Source: Dryocosmus kuriphilus (Eukaryota; Arthropoda; Insecta; Hymenoptera; Cynipidae). From it: a stretch of 64,000 nucleotides of DNA. The notes under the pieces were generated by a model. That model did not search any database. It had not been told where the DNA came from and worked only from the letters and a program-made list of their open reading frames with translations. Every line of letters starts with the position of its first letter. The first letter of the stretch is position 1. The position numbers were made by a program, and so were the translations under genes. The DNA is taken from NCBI GenBank assembly GCA_038277395.1, contig CM076190.1, forward strand, positions 235,382,618-235,446,617, read 5' to 3'. Positions 33,687 to 45,547 of the stretch are shown piece after piece.

Positions 33687-33756
33687 GCGCGAAAGGAGGC
33701 AATTACCGGAAGAGTGTGAAGCCATCACACTCGTCCGATAACTGCCTGTTTCGCGA
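33687..33756. other. Long imperfect hairpin
   Basis: GCGCGAAA, GGAGGCAATTACCGG and GAGTGTGA pair in order with TCACACTC, CCGATAACTGCCT and TTTCGCG across a short loop, giving about 30 pairs with a few mismatches. In length it resembles a small-RNA precursor, but it also looks like a duplicated inverted end of the surrounding element, which I favour. Confidence 0.6.
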
Positions 33757-34700
33757 CATGTTAAGTACAAAGCTTTACATGACGAGTGTAACGAATTCGA
33801 TTTTCGAAACCATAGTCCGAATTCGCATTAGTGTGCCACTACCGTCAGCATGGCGGAATAAGCTGGCTGGGGTAGTGCTGTAAAACAAATTCGAATAGTT
33901 TGTGTATTCGAATACTGTTTACTTTCTTAATATTTGGAAGCTCGACGAGTTTTTAAAACTTTCCAAAATTTCTAAAATTCTCCAAAATTTCAAAAATTAC
34001 CAAAATTTCCAAAAATTTTAAAACTTATCAAAAATTTCAAAAATTACAAAAATTCTCGAAAATTTCAAAAATTGCCGAAATTCTCGAAAGCTGTAAAAAA
34101 TTGCAAAAATTACCAAACTTTCAAAACTTACAAAAAATTGAGAAAATTCTAAAAAATTTCAAAAATTATCAGAATTTCAAAAATTACCAAAATTCTCAAA
34201 ATTTTGATAATTTTTATATTGTTGATAATTTTTGAAATTTTGGTAATTTTTAAAACTTTGAGAATTTTTGAAATTTTTGAGAATTTTGAGGAACACCTTT
34301 ATTTCGAAAATTGTAATGATCTTCTAATAAGCAGTAAATGCAAATAGTTCGAATTATTCGAATTATTTAAACACTTGAGTAGTGCGAATTATCTGAATAA
34401 TTCCAACTATTCGAAAATTAAAAACGAAAAAAATTATTATTGTAAACAATATTTTTTATAATAATAATTATACTTTTATATAATATTGTTTTGAACTTAC
34501 GTAAATTACGTACAACACTTACGTATTAAAAAGTGTTGAAAACCACCTTGCTTGCCTAAGCATTGACTTGCCCATCACTGTTCATTTTTAGTTATTTTTG
34601 GTTGGCAACGGATGGTACGCTTGACGCGTCATGCATTTCATGCTACAGTAGTTCTAACCCTCAATTTTCAGTAGTGAATTTCAGAGACTGCTCTACAAAA

Positions 34701-36048
34701 ATGCAAATTGATGAAGAAAGAAGTGATCCAATGCTTGCCACTCCGCCTGAAATCGCGGAATTAGCGAAAGAAGTGAAATTAAACTTGCTACCTGAGAAAT
34801 CCAAAGAAAGATACGAGGTTGCGTACGCCAATTTCTTAAAGTGGCAAAGTTCTAAACATACTAATTCTTTTTCCGAAAATGTGATGTTGGCATATTTTAA
34901 AGAATGCTCGTTCAAATATAAATCATCGACCATGTGGAGTTATTACTCAATGCTACACTCAGTGACTAATAATAGGCATAATCTTGACATCTCGAAATAT
35001 ATGCAGCTAATTGCCTTTCTGAAAAAACAAGCGGTTGGATTTCGGAGCAAAAAGTCGTCGGTTTTCAGCCCAGAGGAATTGAGAACTGTCTTCGAAGAAG
35101 CACCAAATGAAGAATATCTTGCAGCAAAGGTAAAAGAAATACATTAAAATTAAAAGCCTTCTACGAATTTTAAGAAATTTTGATTTTTCGAAACTGATTT
35201 TAAATAACTATGAATGTTTCCACAAGACTTTTATGACATAAAATATTTTGTAGCATGCACGAATTTTAATATATTCTAAGATTTTTCGTGGAACATTAAA
35301 GGAATTCTAATATTTTTTGAAATTGTGCGTAGAATTTAAAAAAATTGAAATGATTTTGAGGAATTTGAAAACAATTAGTGAAAATTTAAAGGATTTCATG
35401 GAATATTACAAATTTGAAGTGATATCGTGTAATTTTAGGATGGATACTTAATTTAAATTTGTTTATAGGTAATTGCCATTTTCGGGATTCATGGGGCGAC
35501 TCGAAATGATGAACTTGTTAACCTGAAATAGTCTGATGTTACTCATGCAGATGGACTCATAATTGTCAGAATTCGATACTCAAAAACACACGTAGCAAAA
35601 TGTTTTACAATTGAAGGAGATTTCGCTAATACTGTTAGAAAATACGAAAACCTGAGACCTAAAAATGTAGGATCAGAGCGATACTTCGTTAGTTACCGGC
35701 ATGGTAAGTGTAAAAACCAGGTTACTGGTACTCATAAATTCTCTAAAACTCCGAAACAGATTGCCACTTGTTTACGATTAAAGGATTCGGATAAGTATAA
35801 GTATACCTTCTCGTGATATTCTTCATGGCGATGAAACTGCAGCTATGATGATTGATCTGCCTGAAAATGTGGAAGATGGAGATGTTTCTCTTGTTGATTC
35901 TGACATCGGAGCAATTGAGATGAAAATGAAGAACAATAAAAATATTGCCATAACGCAAAAAGTTTCTGGGCAAAAAATAGGTTCAGCCGTTTTCAACATA
36001 TCGAAATGCAATGTCACTATTCAGATGAATAGCACTGAACAAAGTTAA
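34701..36048 (+). pseudogene. Crypton-like tyrosine recombinase gene, spliced, catalytic core deleted
   Basis: Exon 1 (34701-35129) encodes MQIDEERSDPMLATPPEIAE, then LLPEKSKERYEVAYANFLKW, a helical core-binding domain (SENVMLAYFKECSFKYKSST, WSYYSMLHSV), and ends AAK at a GTAAAAG donor. Exon 2 starts at 35469 after TTTATAG in the same phase: VIAIFGIHGATRNDELVNLK, containing the first catalytic Arg region (TRNDEL), then VRIRYSKTHVAKCFTIEG and RYFVSYRHGKC. An in-frame TAG lies at 35529. After KQIATCLRLKDSDKYK the expected segment with the HxxR box is missing. The frame shifts at about 35815 to RDILHGDETAAMMIDLPENV. The nucleophilic Tyr is not identifiable. It resembles the widespread insect Crypton-type recombinases and is inactive. 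Confidence 0.7.
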
Positions 36049-36569
36049 ATCAAAATATGTAAATGTGAGTACTATTGTTTTCTCAAAATAAAATAAATTT
36101 TTGAACTTACCATCATTTTTAAATTTGTGGTAATTTTTTTAGTTTTGGTAAATTTTGAAATGTCTGGTAATTTTTGAGAATTTTTTTAAAGATTTGTTGA
36201 GAATTTTGGTAATTTTTGGTAATTTTTGAGAATTTTGTAAATGTTGGTAATTTTTGAAATTTTTGGTAATTTTTGAAATTTTTGGTAATGTTTTAATTTT
36301 TGGTAATTTTTGAAATTTTTGTTAATTTTGGAAATTTTTGGTAATTTTGGAAATTTTTGGTATTTTTTGGAAATTTGGTAATTTTTGAAATTTTTGAGAA
36401 TTTTGAGAATTTTGAGAATTACCATTAGTTCTAAAATTGTAACAAGCTTCTAATAAGCAGTACATAAACATTTTTTTTTACTTTCGGTACTACTTTACTT
36501 TCGGGACTACTTTGGCTTTGATATCGCTTCTGTACTGTAATTGGCTCCTTTCGCGAGGCTTAACAGACA

Positions 36570-37361
36570 CCGAAAATCGATGTTTCGTACCACGTATTAT
36601 GTAAAAGCATTTTTAATGAACTACAAAAAACATAAACATTGAAATTCATACCAAATTGAAGAAATTAATCATTCTTTTTTTTGCAAACTTTGATGACGTT
36701 AATTGTAAGCCAGTTTACGATTTGGATAGACTCTATACACATTATTTGTAAATGAGGGCTCTGGAAACTTTGTTTCTATCTACGACAATATATGTGCAAA
36801 ACGATAAAGATTTCCTTTTAGGCAAATTTTGACCTTAAGTTTCGGCCAAATTTGAAGAGCTCCTGTCCCAATGTGCAGCGGCGTAATCGAGGGGCTTGGG
36901 CGTGAACATCATAAAAAGCACGGCAGGATGGTCAGCGAATCCACAGGTGTCTGCTAAATTTTACAAACGATCAATAGAACCAAGAAAAAAGCCGTTTGTT
37001 GAAGCTCTGATTTTTCAAGAAAATTAATAGATGGATAAAATCTGCATACAAATATTATGTAATTAAGATCAGTGCAATTTTCTGGAGAAAATTAATAATA
37101 TCAATAATATAAACAGTAGGTTGAATAATTAAGTCAATGCTCTAAACATCTACGATATAATTTTGAATAACGAGAATCGAAATATAATTTAAAATCAAGT
37201 GGACTTACCTTAAGTGACGTTCGATTGTAATAATGTGAGAGTCTCGTTGGATATGATTATATCCCTCCCACTTTTTCATTCTTTAAAAGTTTCTTCCCAC
37301 ACTAAAAAAAAAAGAGATTATTTCCATAATTTCGGAAAAAGCTTTAAACTGTATGAAGAGG
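36570..37361. other. AT-rich interior of the DIRS-bounded region, nothing recognised
   Basis: No coding frame, repeat or RNA motif that I can support. Confidence 0.5.
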
Positions 37362-37481
37362 ACCGACAGGGCGCATGGTAGGAGTAAGGCGCAGGAAGCC
37401 GCGGTTTTTTCAAATTCATTCCAAAACTTGTGGTTAGAACTAGATGAAGTAGCGGTACTAGAGTGTAATCTCGAAGAACGA
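37362..37481 (-). repeat. DIRS-like element, right inverted terminal repeat
   Basis: Inverse of 29660-29780, including CAGGGCGCATGGTAGGAG, GCAGGAAGCCGCGGTTTTTT and CTTGTGGTTAGAACTAG. It marks the right end of an approximately 7.8-kb DIRS-derived region. The short open frame across it (37353-37586) is incidental. Confidence 0.8.
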
Positions 37482-38337
37482 TACTCTCACATAATTACAA
37501 ATGAACGTCAATTAAGGCAAGTTCGTTTGATTTTAAGTCTTTGTTCAGTCTTTGTAAACCACGTTAAACAGAAGTGCATAATTTAAGGTAAATAGGTTGT
37601 GTTGGTAATTCTTATTTTTCGGTTATGAAACAATGACTTTGAAATACGTGACGCTGGTGGAGATGAAGCTGTCAAATTAGAAGTTTCGAAACACGGCCTC
37701 ATATTATTTCAGTAAAGTTAAAAATATGTTACAAAATTGTGTTTGTTGATTAAACTTTTAGCTTTGGCCAAATATTTCAAACGATTTTAAGACATTTCCA
37801 GGAGTTATACGATTTTCTTTAGAAACATAATGAAAGAGTTTAATTCAATTTATAACCAAAATATTCAGTTCTTTTAGAAAGCGTACAGGTTTCAATAATT
37901 TGAGGTTGTGATTCTGAGTTCTGAATCCCTTTTTTGACAATCTAACCACAAAGCAGCATAGTTCTGTACTGGATTTGCAAAAGACTCTTCTTTTAGGTTA
38001 TTTTAGGTGATTTTCACCAAAGAGTTTTATTTTTTATGAAATCTTGTAAAAAGTAATAAATCGAGCTTAATATAACTTGGAACAAAAATATAGTAAATTA
38101 ATTTTTAAATGAAAAGGACGTCTTTTCAACTAAATCATTCAATTTTCAACCGAAAACAATGAGTTTTCCAAAAAAATATAATATTTGGATTTTTAACCGA
38201 AAATTAATGAAACTTCAGCCAAATATGTAAAAGCTAAATTTTGAACTAAAAATAGTTGCATTTTCAACTACAAAGATATAACATACAACCAAAATATTTA
38301 GATTTTTTATCAAAATATTTGAATTTTAAATAAGAAA
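37482..38337. other. Non-coding AT-rich stretch, partly L-type repeat
   Basis: Around 37870-37990, TACAGGTTTCAATAATTTGAGG and TGTACTGGATTTGC match the early part of the L units (25240-25330). From about 38080 it becomes degenerate TTCAACTAAA-type repeats. No gene seen. Confidence 0.55.
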
Positions 38338-39404
38338 ATCTGCCCGCTTCGCGGACACATTCTCCTCGCGCGCCTCGCGTGCAGTATGAGTGCGCCGAGG
38401 GCGCGCGTCGCGCTCGATACGTTATTTACGGCACTCGCGCTTTGCGCTCGAACGATTATTCACCTCGCGCTGCGCGTTCGGTTTTTATGGATCGTATAAA
38501 CATTTAAATTAAAAATTCCAAAAGAAATTATTTTACTTGAGGCTCTATCGCCCTTAAGGAATACATCCTCATGATGACACTCGCGCTTTGCGCTCGATAA
38601 TTACATTTTTTTTTAACACATTTTAGACTGGTAAAGTTTTTTTGTGATTTTCCAAATTTTCACAATACAGGATTTCGATTCTTAGAAGTAAAACGATGAG
38701 TCTTATAAATAAATTTTGTAGCTCTTTTCCAAGGTGAACAATTCTGTTGGTTAATATTTTCTCATATCTTTCATAGTTATGCTGAAAGGTGGTTTTCTTT
38801 ATATTTCATAAAATATTTCACGAATAACTCAAAAACTACGCGTCTGCTCAAAAAAATGGTAAGCAGAAAATTTGTAGATCTTTTTGAGGTAAATAACTTT
38901 GTTCATTGGCATCTTTTCGTATCTTTCATAGTTTGGTGGAAAATTTGAAATATTGGTTTAATAACTTTCTATCGATTAAAACAAAAACCGTTGTTTTTAT
39001 CAAAAAATGGTTTAGACAGAATTTGTAGATTTTTTTGAGGTGAATAATTTTACTTTCATACATTTTTTTTGTATCTCTCATAGTTTAGCCGAAAAATGGA
39101 TTTTTTTTATTTTATGAAAACCGTGCTTGATAGAAAAACCATAACCGTTGGTCAAAAACCGCTGGTTAACGAATGTGTCCTTTCTTTTTACCCCTTAAAG
39201 TAGTGTACCAAAGCGCAATCCAATTCGATTACTCCTTCGAAAGTTATCGTGGAACAGTCTCCAATGACAACAACAATGACGAAGACTACGACAGCGTCGT
39301 AAATCCGTTTTTTCGGATTCAGGAGGTCTCAAAACGTGGAGATTTCATGAAATCCGCGAAAGCCAAATTTTACATAAATCTGATACCTTCTCTGATGAGA
39401 ATGT
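38338..39404 (-). mobile_element. family H interspersed element, copy i
   Basis: It starts ATCTGCCCGCTTCGCGGACA with ACATTCTCCTC, has CpG palindromes to 38600, AT-rich modules, the conserved block and a degraded microsatellite (GACAACAACAATGACGAAG, 39265). It ends GATGAGAATGT at 39394-39404. Flanks are A-rich like the other copies. Confidence 0.72.
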
Positions 39405-39950
39405 AAAAAGGTAAAGAACTGACGACCAAAAATGTAAAAATTGAATGAAATTCATGCAATTTTTTAATGGAACTGTTTAATGTTGGCATAAAAGAGACCT
39501 ATTTTTAATAAAATATTTTAATTTCTGCACAATAAATATGAATTGATAGAAAATTTATTTCTAACCAAACGGTTAATTTCAACCAAAGAACAAAATTTTT
39601 AAACAACAGATAGCTTGTTAGTAAAATTGTAGAATTTCCAAAATATGGTAAATTTATAAATGGAACAATTATGACATCCGCTAAAGTTGCTTTAGCAACA
39701 AAACTCCTATCTACTATTATATATTTGACCAGCTTGGGCATCCTAACCTCTACCTGTCAGGTGACTTAGAAATATTTTCTGACCTTAGAAAATATTTCTA
39801 AGTTTCTAAAAAGTGACTCTGCGCAGCCACACTGCATCGATGAAGTCTCAGCGATAGATTATCCATGTTAAAATTAAAATTTAAAATTTAAATTCAGTGT
39901 AGCTATAAGATAGAAAATTTTAAAAGCACTCGAGAGTATCAGTCCTTTTT
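39405..39950. other. AT-rich stretch, nothing recognised
   Basis: Some TTTCAACCAAA-like degenerate repeats to about 39620, then unassigned sequence ahead of the retrotransposon leader. Confidence 0.45.
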
Positions 39951-40183
39951 TGGTTCGTTGCACGGCCACCTTAGGGGTAAGGCAAAGTTCGATTTGCTTT
40001 GTAGGCGTTGGTATACTTCGCGTGCTCGCAAGCCCTACCAGCGTTAATAAAACTACGAATCAACCTGAATTAACCTTGCATGTATTCTATGTAGCAAGGT
40101 TGTGCAAGTGAGGGTTTTAAAACGACGAAGAAAGATCTATTTGTAACTCTACGCCAACGCCAGGAAGACAGCTCGGAGGCATT

Positions 40184-41079
40184 ATGCCTCTGGTGCACGA
40201 AGAAAAGATGGACGACGATGGCTTCACCATCGCGTCATCAAGGAAGCGAAGACGTCAATCCGCTACTTCCATAGATGGAAGCAGTAGGACGTCAAGGACG
40301 TCGATTATAAGCATGTTCCCTTCATGCAAGCCTGATTCAGTTAGATAGAATAGACCATCGGGGTCAAACGCTAAGACACCCTAAGTAACATGAGGGCTGG
40401 GCAAAATTCCCCCCATCAATCTGCTAGTGGGGGTGAGGCCAATCATCCCTACACCGTCCTTCATAAACACTTGGAAAAATCGACCCAATTTAGGCCCATA
40501 TTCTATAACGTGGGCTCTAACATCTACTCCGTTCGCGTTTCCTACTTCGAGGACTACCGGAGAGTCATTTCTAACTTAGAAAAGGAAAGATTCGAGTACT
40601 ACTTGTACAAGAACATAGAATCACCCCCTGTTAAGCTCGTCATTAGAAATATCCGGATTTCTCTCCCTGAAGATTCAGTACTTGCTGAAATGCAGGAAGA
40701 AGGATTTACAGTCACTACCATCAGTCGGATGAGAAACCGACAATCGAGAAAAGCCCTGACCATGATTCTTCTTACAGTCCCAAATTCACCGCAAGCAAAA
40801 GACCTTCTAAACCTACAGTCCCTTGTGTTTATAAAAATAAAAGTGGAAACCCATGTTAAACCAAAGGAAATTTCTCAGTGTTTCAACTGCCAGAGGTTCC
40901 ACCATGTTTCCGACATGTGCCACGCTACCCCACGTTGCGTCATATGTGGAGGCTCGCACCGTAGCTCAAGCTACGAAAAAGACCCGCAAGCTCCGGCCAC
41001 TTGCGCTAACGAATCGGAAGATGCGTTTAAGAAAGCCTCCAGAAAACAAAACTCGGTTCATAATCAAGATGAAAATTAA
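40184..41079 (+). pseudogene. Jockey-type retrotransposon ORF1 (gag) with zinc knuckles
   Basis: An N-terminal piece (40184-40348) reads MPLVHEEKMDDDGFTIASSR, KRRRQSATSIDGS, typical of Jockey gag starts, and then meets TAG. After a frame change, 40390-41079 encodes 229 residues with a nucleic-acid-binding region (VRVSYFEDYRRVISNL, VRNIRISLPEDSVLAEMQEE). A CCHC knuckle CFNCQRFHHVSDMC has correct spacing. A second, CVICGGSHRSSSY, has its last Cys changed to Tyr. A third is reduced to CANESED. The protein would bind element RNA in the retrotransposition particle. The frameshift and lost ligands mean it is dead. Confidence 0.8.
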
Positions 41080-41543
41080 TTAATAACCTCTGATGTAAAA
41101 AAAGTAAAATATGTAGTGACTCAAAATAAAGAGCCTACTCCACAGACTAAACCGATGCATAGCTCTCCGCAAAGCAGACACCCCACGTTTTCACCCTTCC
41201 CCAGCAGAATGTACCACTTTTCAGCACAATTGTAGCGTCTACGATACAATCTAAGCCAAGCGCGATCAATTCTAAACCTAGGCAGTCAACTAAAAAACTG
41301 CAAAATAATACACAAATTAAAACATCCAACGCCGTGTTAAAAACCACTCCACAGACTAGAGTCACTCCAGTAGCCGCGCCTACTCACACTGCTCTATCCC
41401 AAATAATAAACATCAACTTAGTAAGCCTTCTAATCGCGCCACGACCTTGAGCACCGATATAATGGGGGGAAAAATAAATTTAACCGGAGCAATAAATTCA
41501 ACCGCCGAGATTATAAATAATATATTAACACTCGCTAACGAAA

Positions 41544-44327
41544 ATGGCCACCTCCAATAATAACATATTCAATATCATTTTTTGGAACGCACAGCCTTTC
41601 TATAAAAAAGGACAAGAACTAGCTACTTATCTCTATCCAAATAGTATAAACATATGCCTGCTAAGCGAAACTTTACTCCGCGAATCCCTTCGAGCCAATC
41701 TTGTACGTGGCTATAAATTATACAGGAGCAACACTAATAGGGGAACCGCCATTCTAATTCGAGGAAATATTGAACATCATGAACTAATAACACCCGAACT
41801 AGAAACTCTAGAAGCTATTGCTATTCAAATAAAAATACATGGAAATCCGTACGCTATCGTCTAGCTATACCAAATTTGCTCTAAAGTATTTACAAAAAAT
41901 GATTACAGTAAAATTTGTAAGCTTTCTCCCTCAGTTATTGCTGGAGGCGACTTCAACGCGAAACATCTAGCTTGGAATAGCAGAACAACTAACAAGACCG
42001 GAAAGCAATTATTTCAATTCATAACGGACAAAAATCTGTCCGTCTCCGCACCAGAGTCACATACCATTTTTTTCCCATAATAGTAAACATAAATTGCAGC
42101 TCATTGACTTCGCAATAACTAAGAATAATTACTTCAATGATGACACTACCATTATAAATGAACTAGACTCAGATCATCGACCAATTTTACTTAGTCTCCA
42201 TACTAAATGTGAAAAATCTACGGTTGCACCTCGTTACAATTTTGCCCAAGCAAACTGGCAGACTTTCACCTCGACTCTGGAATCCAAACTCGTACATTCA
42301 GAAACCACATTACCACAAATAGATCAAGCCGTAGCAAACCTTACTCTTAATATAAAAACTGCTATTCAAACTTCAGTCCCTCAGATTAAATTTAATGAAT
42401 ACGATCCCCCCGCCCCCCCCTTAGCCCTGAGATTCAAGACCTCATCAACACTCGTTACAAGCTTTGTAATAAACACCAGAAAACTAAAAACCCCATTCTA
42501 AAATATACGATTAACCATCTCCGAAAAACCATTGCTGTAAAGACTATTGAGCACAGGTTCAATAATTGGAATACAATAGTCGGAAAGCTGGAGATCAAAG
42601 ATAACTCCATTTGGCGCATGACAAGGGCCCTTACAAAACCGCAAACTTATATCCACCATCTCAAAAAATCCGACCAAACCTTTGCACTTTCTTCCAGCGA
42701 TAAAGCGAACCTACTAGCAGATAATTATGAAACCTACATCTCGCCCCATGATGAACCATCAGACCCGCAACATATCACTCAATGTGAAAAAATTGTTTCC
42801 GAATACCTCAAACCCCCCAGTACTGATAATTTCAAGAAAATAACCGCAAAAGAAATAAGCAAACAGATTAAAGCTACTAAAATCAACAAAGCGCGCGGCC
42901 CTGTCTCATTTTCAAATCTAGTTCTTAAAAAGCTTCCTGTCTCGTGCCTCACTCTACTTGTTACTATTTTTAACGCATTTCTACAACTTGGCTACTTTTC
43001 TGACTCCTGGAAAATGGCCCACATCTTAGTTTTTCAGGAAAAAGATCCATATCATCCAACTAGCTATAGACCCATTAGTATTTTAAATACAATGAGCAAA
43101 ATTTTTCAAAAAATAATTCTCTCCCGTATAAATTGTCACCTCGAGGAAAACAGCATCCTTAAACCGCAACAATACGGCTTCAGGAAAGGTCATTCCGCTC
43201 AGTACATGATACTCGGGCTCACAGAATCCATTAGCTTAAATTTCAATCGGAAAAAGCATACTGGAGTTGTTTTCCTCGATGTGGCAAAGGCCTTTGGCAG
43301 TGTCTGGCACACAGGCCTACTCAGAAAACTTATTACGTACAATTTTCCAAGAGGGCTCATTTTCTTTATTCATTCGTATCTAAATAATAGAAAATTTGCA
43401 GTCAAATTACAGAACACACTCTCAAGCGAAAGGGCCTCGGCGAGCAGGTGTCCCCCAAGGTAGTATTCTAGGGCCTGTCTTCTTTATTATATACGTAAAC
43501 GATATCCCCGAGGTTCCTGAAGTTTCCACTGGAATATACGCAGACGACACTGCACTATTTACTTCTTCCTGGTCAATTTATAAAACCCTAAAACTGCTTA
43601 ATAATGCTCTTAAAATTATTGAGGCATGGACTAAACTTTGGAGAATAAAAATTAACGTTTCAAAATCAGAATCAGTTCTTTTCTCAGTTAGAAGGCCAGT
43701 CAAAATAGATCCACCGCAACTGTTTAATGAATCAATTCAGTGGAAAGTTCCATAAAATACTTAGGAGGTAAGCTCCATAAATGTCTCAATTGGAAAGAAC
43801 ATATTCAGGACACTAAAAGAAAAGCTCTCGGGGTTATCTCGCGCCTGCATCCTATTTTCAATCGACACTCAAGTCTAAAACCTGACCATGCGATCATATT
43901 CTATAAAATGTTTATACGACCTATCATAACCTACGCCTGTGCAATCTGGGGTGGTGCGTCAAAAAGTAATATTAATCAGATCCAGACAATTGAAAACAAA
44001 TTTCTCAGATGCATCAGCAAGGCACCCAGATATACAAAAAACTCAGTTTTACATAAAGAACTTCAACTACCTTATATTTCAGATTATATTAGAGAAACTG
44101 CTATTAAATTCTATGCTTCTGCATCACTATCGCCTTTTGAACATATTTACTCCTTAGGGAAATATAACTATGACCCACTTCGCAAGCATGCGATGCCAAA
44201 AGACTTTCTCATGAAAAAATCACCCAGACTGGGGGTGTGGAGTCGACGCAATACCGAGACATGCCTCGATGCTGCGCCGACCTGCCACCCTAGACCTGGC
44301 TGCAGTCTTCACTTTCGACCTCAGTAA
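41544..44327 (+). pseudogene. Jockey-type retrotransposon ORF2: AP endonuclease and reverse transcriptase
   Basis: The endonuclease starts MATSNNNIFNIIFWNAQPFY, with ICLLSETLLRESL (catalytic Glu). It breaks at TAG near 41861, and resumes in another frame with AGGDFNAKHLAWNSR. The RT begins near 42618, with motifs YRPISILNTMSKIFQKIIL, QYGFRKGHSAQYM, FLDVAKAFGSVWH, AGVPQGSILGPVFFIIYVND and the active-site YADDTALF. Frames change at about 43440 and 43745. The C-terminus KYLGGKLHKCLNWKEHI, RPIITYACAIWGG follows. In the motif usually reading AFDxVWH, Asp is Gly, while YADD is intact. Organisation and wording fit the Jockey clade. Multiple frame breaks rule out activity. Confidence 0.88.
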
Positions 44328-44887
44328 ACCCTCTCCTTTCCTTTAATTTTACAACATAAAATAATAGATTATTGTGCTTCTTCCCTTCCTGAGGGCTTTT
44401 TCTCACACATTATAGTCACCTCTACTCTCTGCCATGTCAAATTTCACTCAAATTGTGTAATAATGCCCGAAAGGGTACTGCACAAAAATTCCTTCCAGTT
44501 AGTATCATTCTTCGGGGAGGTCAACCACCGCGGATGCGCGGGTGGCACGGCTTCGCCGTGCTCACCGCCCACCGGCGTGCATTGGATCTCACAGGAGGGG
44601 GCGATGGCTGGTGCCCCCCAATCCCCACCATTTTTTTTTGATTCGAGACAGTCTTCTTCGCGTCCCCAAAAAGTGTACACCTCTTGTCTAAAATAAACTC
44701 CCTTTAGCTTACCCAGTGCATTTCTGATTTAATAGCATTCCCATGACCACTCGCTGCGTGCCGCGTTCCCAGGAAAGAAGACGACTCCGAGGAAGAAGAT
44801 CCTCGACTTCCATCCAGGACACCCTACGACTCCGAACTCCTAACCCTCACCTGGAGTACGAATTGTTGGCTCCCAGTGTGACAGATG
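44328..44887 (+). other. Retrotransposon 3' region up to the assembly gap
   Basis: It continues from the ORF2 end with CT-rich and GC-rich sequence (GTGGCACGGCTTCGCCGTGC, a hairpin, at about 44541). Codons at 44743-44887 read MTTRCVPRSQERRRLRGRRS before running into the gap. This may be an extended 3' untranslated region or the start of another element; the gap prevents a decision. Confidence 0.4.
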
Positions 44888-45387
44888 NNNNNNNNNNNNN
44901 NNNNNNNNNNNNNNNNNNNNNNNNNNNNNNNNNNNNNNNNNNNNNNNNNNNNNNNNNNNNNNNNNNNNNNNNNNNNNNNNNNNNNNNNNNNNNNNNNNNN
45001 NNNNNNNNNNNNNNNNNNNNNNNNNNNNNNNNNNNNNNNNNNNNNNNNNNNNNNNNNNNNNNNNNNNNNNNNNNNNNNNNNNNNNNNNNNNNNNNNNNNN
45101 NNNNNNNNNNNNNNNNNNNNNNNNNNNNNNNNNNNNNNNNNNNNNNNNNNNNNNNNNNNNNNNNNNNNNNNNNNNNNNNNNNNNNNNNNNNNNNNNNNNN
45201 NNNNNNNNNNNNNNNNNNNNNNNNNNNNNNNNNNNNNNNNNNNNNNNNNNNNNNNNNNNNNNNNNNNNNNNNNNNNNNNNNNNNNNNNNNNNNNNNNNNN
45301 NNNNNNNNNNNNNNNNNNNNNNNNNNNNNNNNNNNNNNNNNNNNNNNNNNNNNNNNNNNNNNNNNNNNNNNNNNNNNNNNNNNNNNN
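44888..45387. other. Assembly gap (500 N)
   Basis: Exactly 500 unknown bases, the usual placeholder for a gap of unknown size. Any frame across it is meaningless. Confidence 0.99.
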
Positions 45388-45547
45388 AACTATTTTCCCC
45401 ATTTTTTTTGTGTATGGAAAGTATATATTATCATAGATACAAAAGAAAAAGTGTTTGGGGTAGCTACCCTCATTAATGAAAAGGAATTTTTTGTTTGAAA
45501 TAAATCAACATTATTTTTATCTCAAGTGCAAAATATATATATATATG
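45388..45547. repeat. Repeat X, left half (split by the Penelope-like insertion)
   Basis: Begins AACTATTTTCCCCATTTTTT, contains AAAAAGTGTTTGGGGTAGCT and ends in GCAAAATATATATATAT. Its other half resumes at 51030 (ATATATATATTAAAATTTTT, GTAGGGGTAGTTTATCTGC). An uninterrupted copy lies at 54390-54600. Confidence 0.65.

Larger units (their letters stand above)
33684..36565 (+). mobile_element. Candidate element with short terminal inverted repeats carrying a tyrosine recombinase
   Basis: The left end AAGGCGCGAAAGGAGGCAAT followed by TAC (33684-33706) matches the reverse complement of ATTGGCTCCTTTCGCGAGG with CTT (36540-36562), at about 20 of 23 positions by eye. The left motif is itself part of a 70-base fold-back (33687-33756) whose far arm repeats the motif in inverse. 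Inside lie degenerate AAATTTC/AATTACC arrays (33955-34290 and 36110-36430) and a duplicated 38-base phrase (34308-34345 and 36433-36469, CTTCTAATAAGCAGTA). They enclose a spliced tyrosine-recombinase gene. Boundaries and unity are inferred. Confidence 0.45.

Noticed and set aside
36186..36425. A 79-codon Lys/Ile/Asn-rich minus frame
   Set aside because: Translation of the GGTAATTTTTGAAATTTTT array, a simple repeat.
44541..44562. Hairpin GGCACGGCTTCGCCGTGC as a bacterial-type terminator
   Set aside because: No T tract follows directly and the context is a eukaryotic retrotransposon 3' region.
44743..45498. Long frames across 44888-45387
   Set aside because: They consist of the 500-N gap and have no information.
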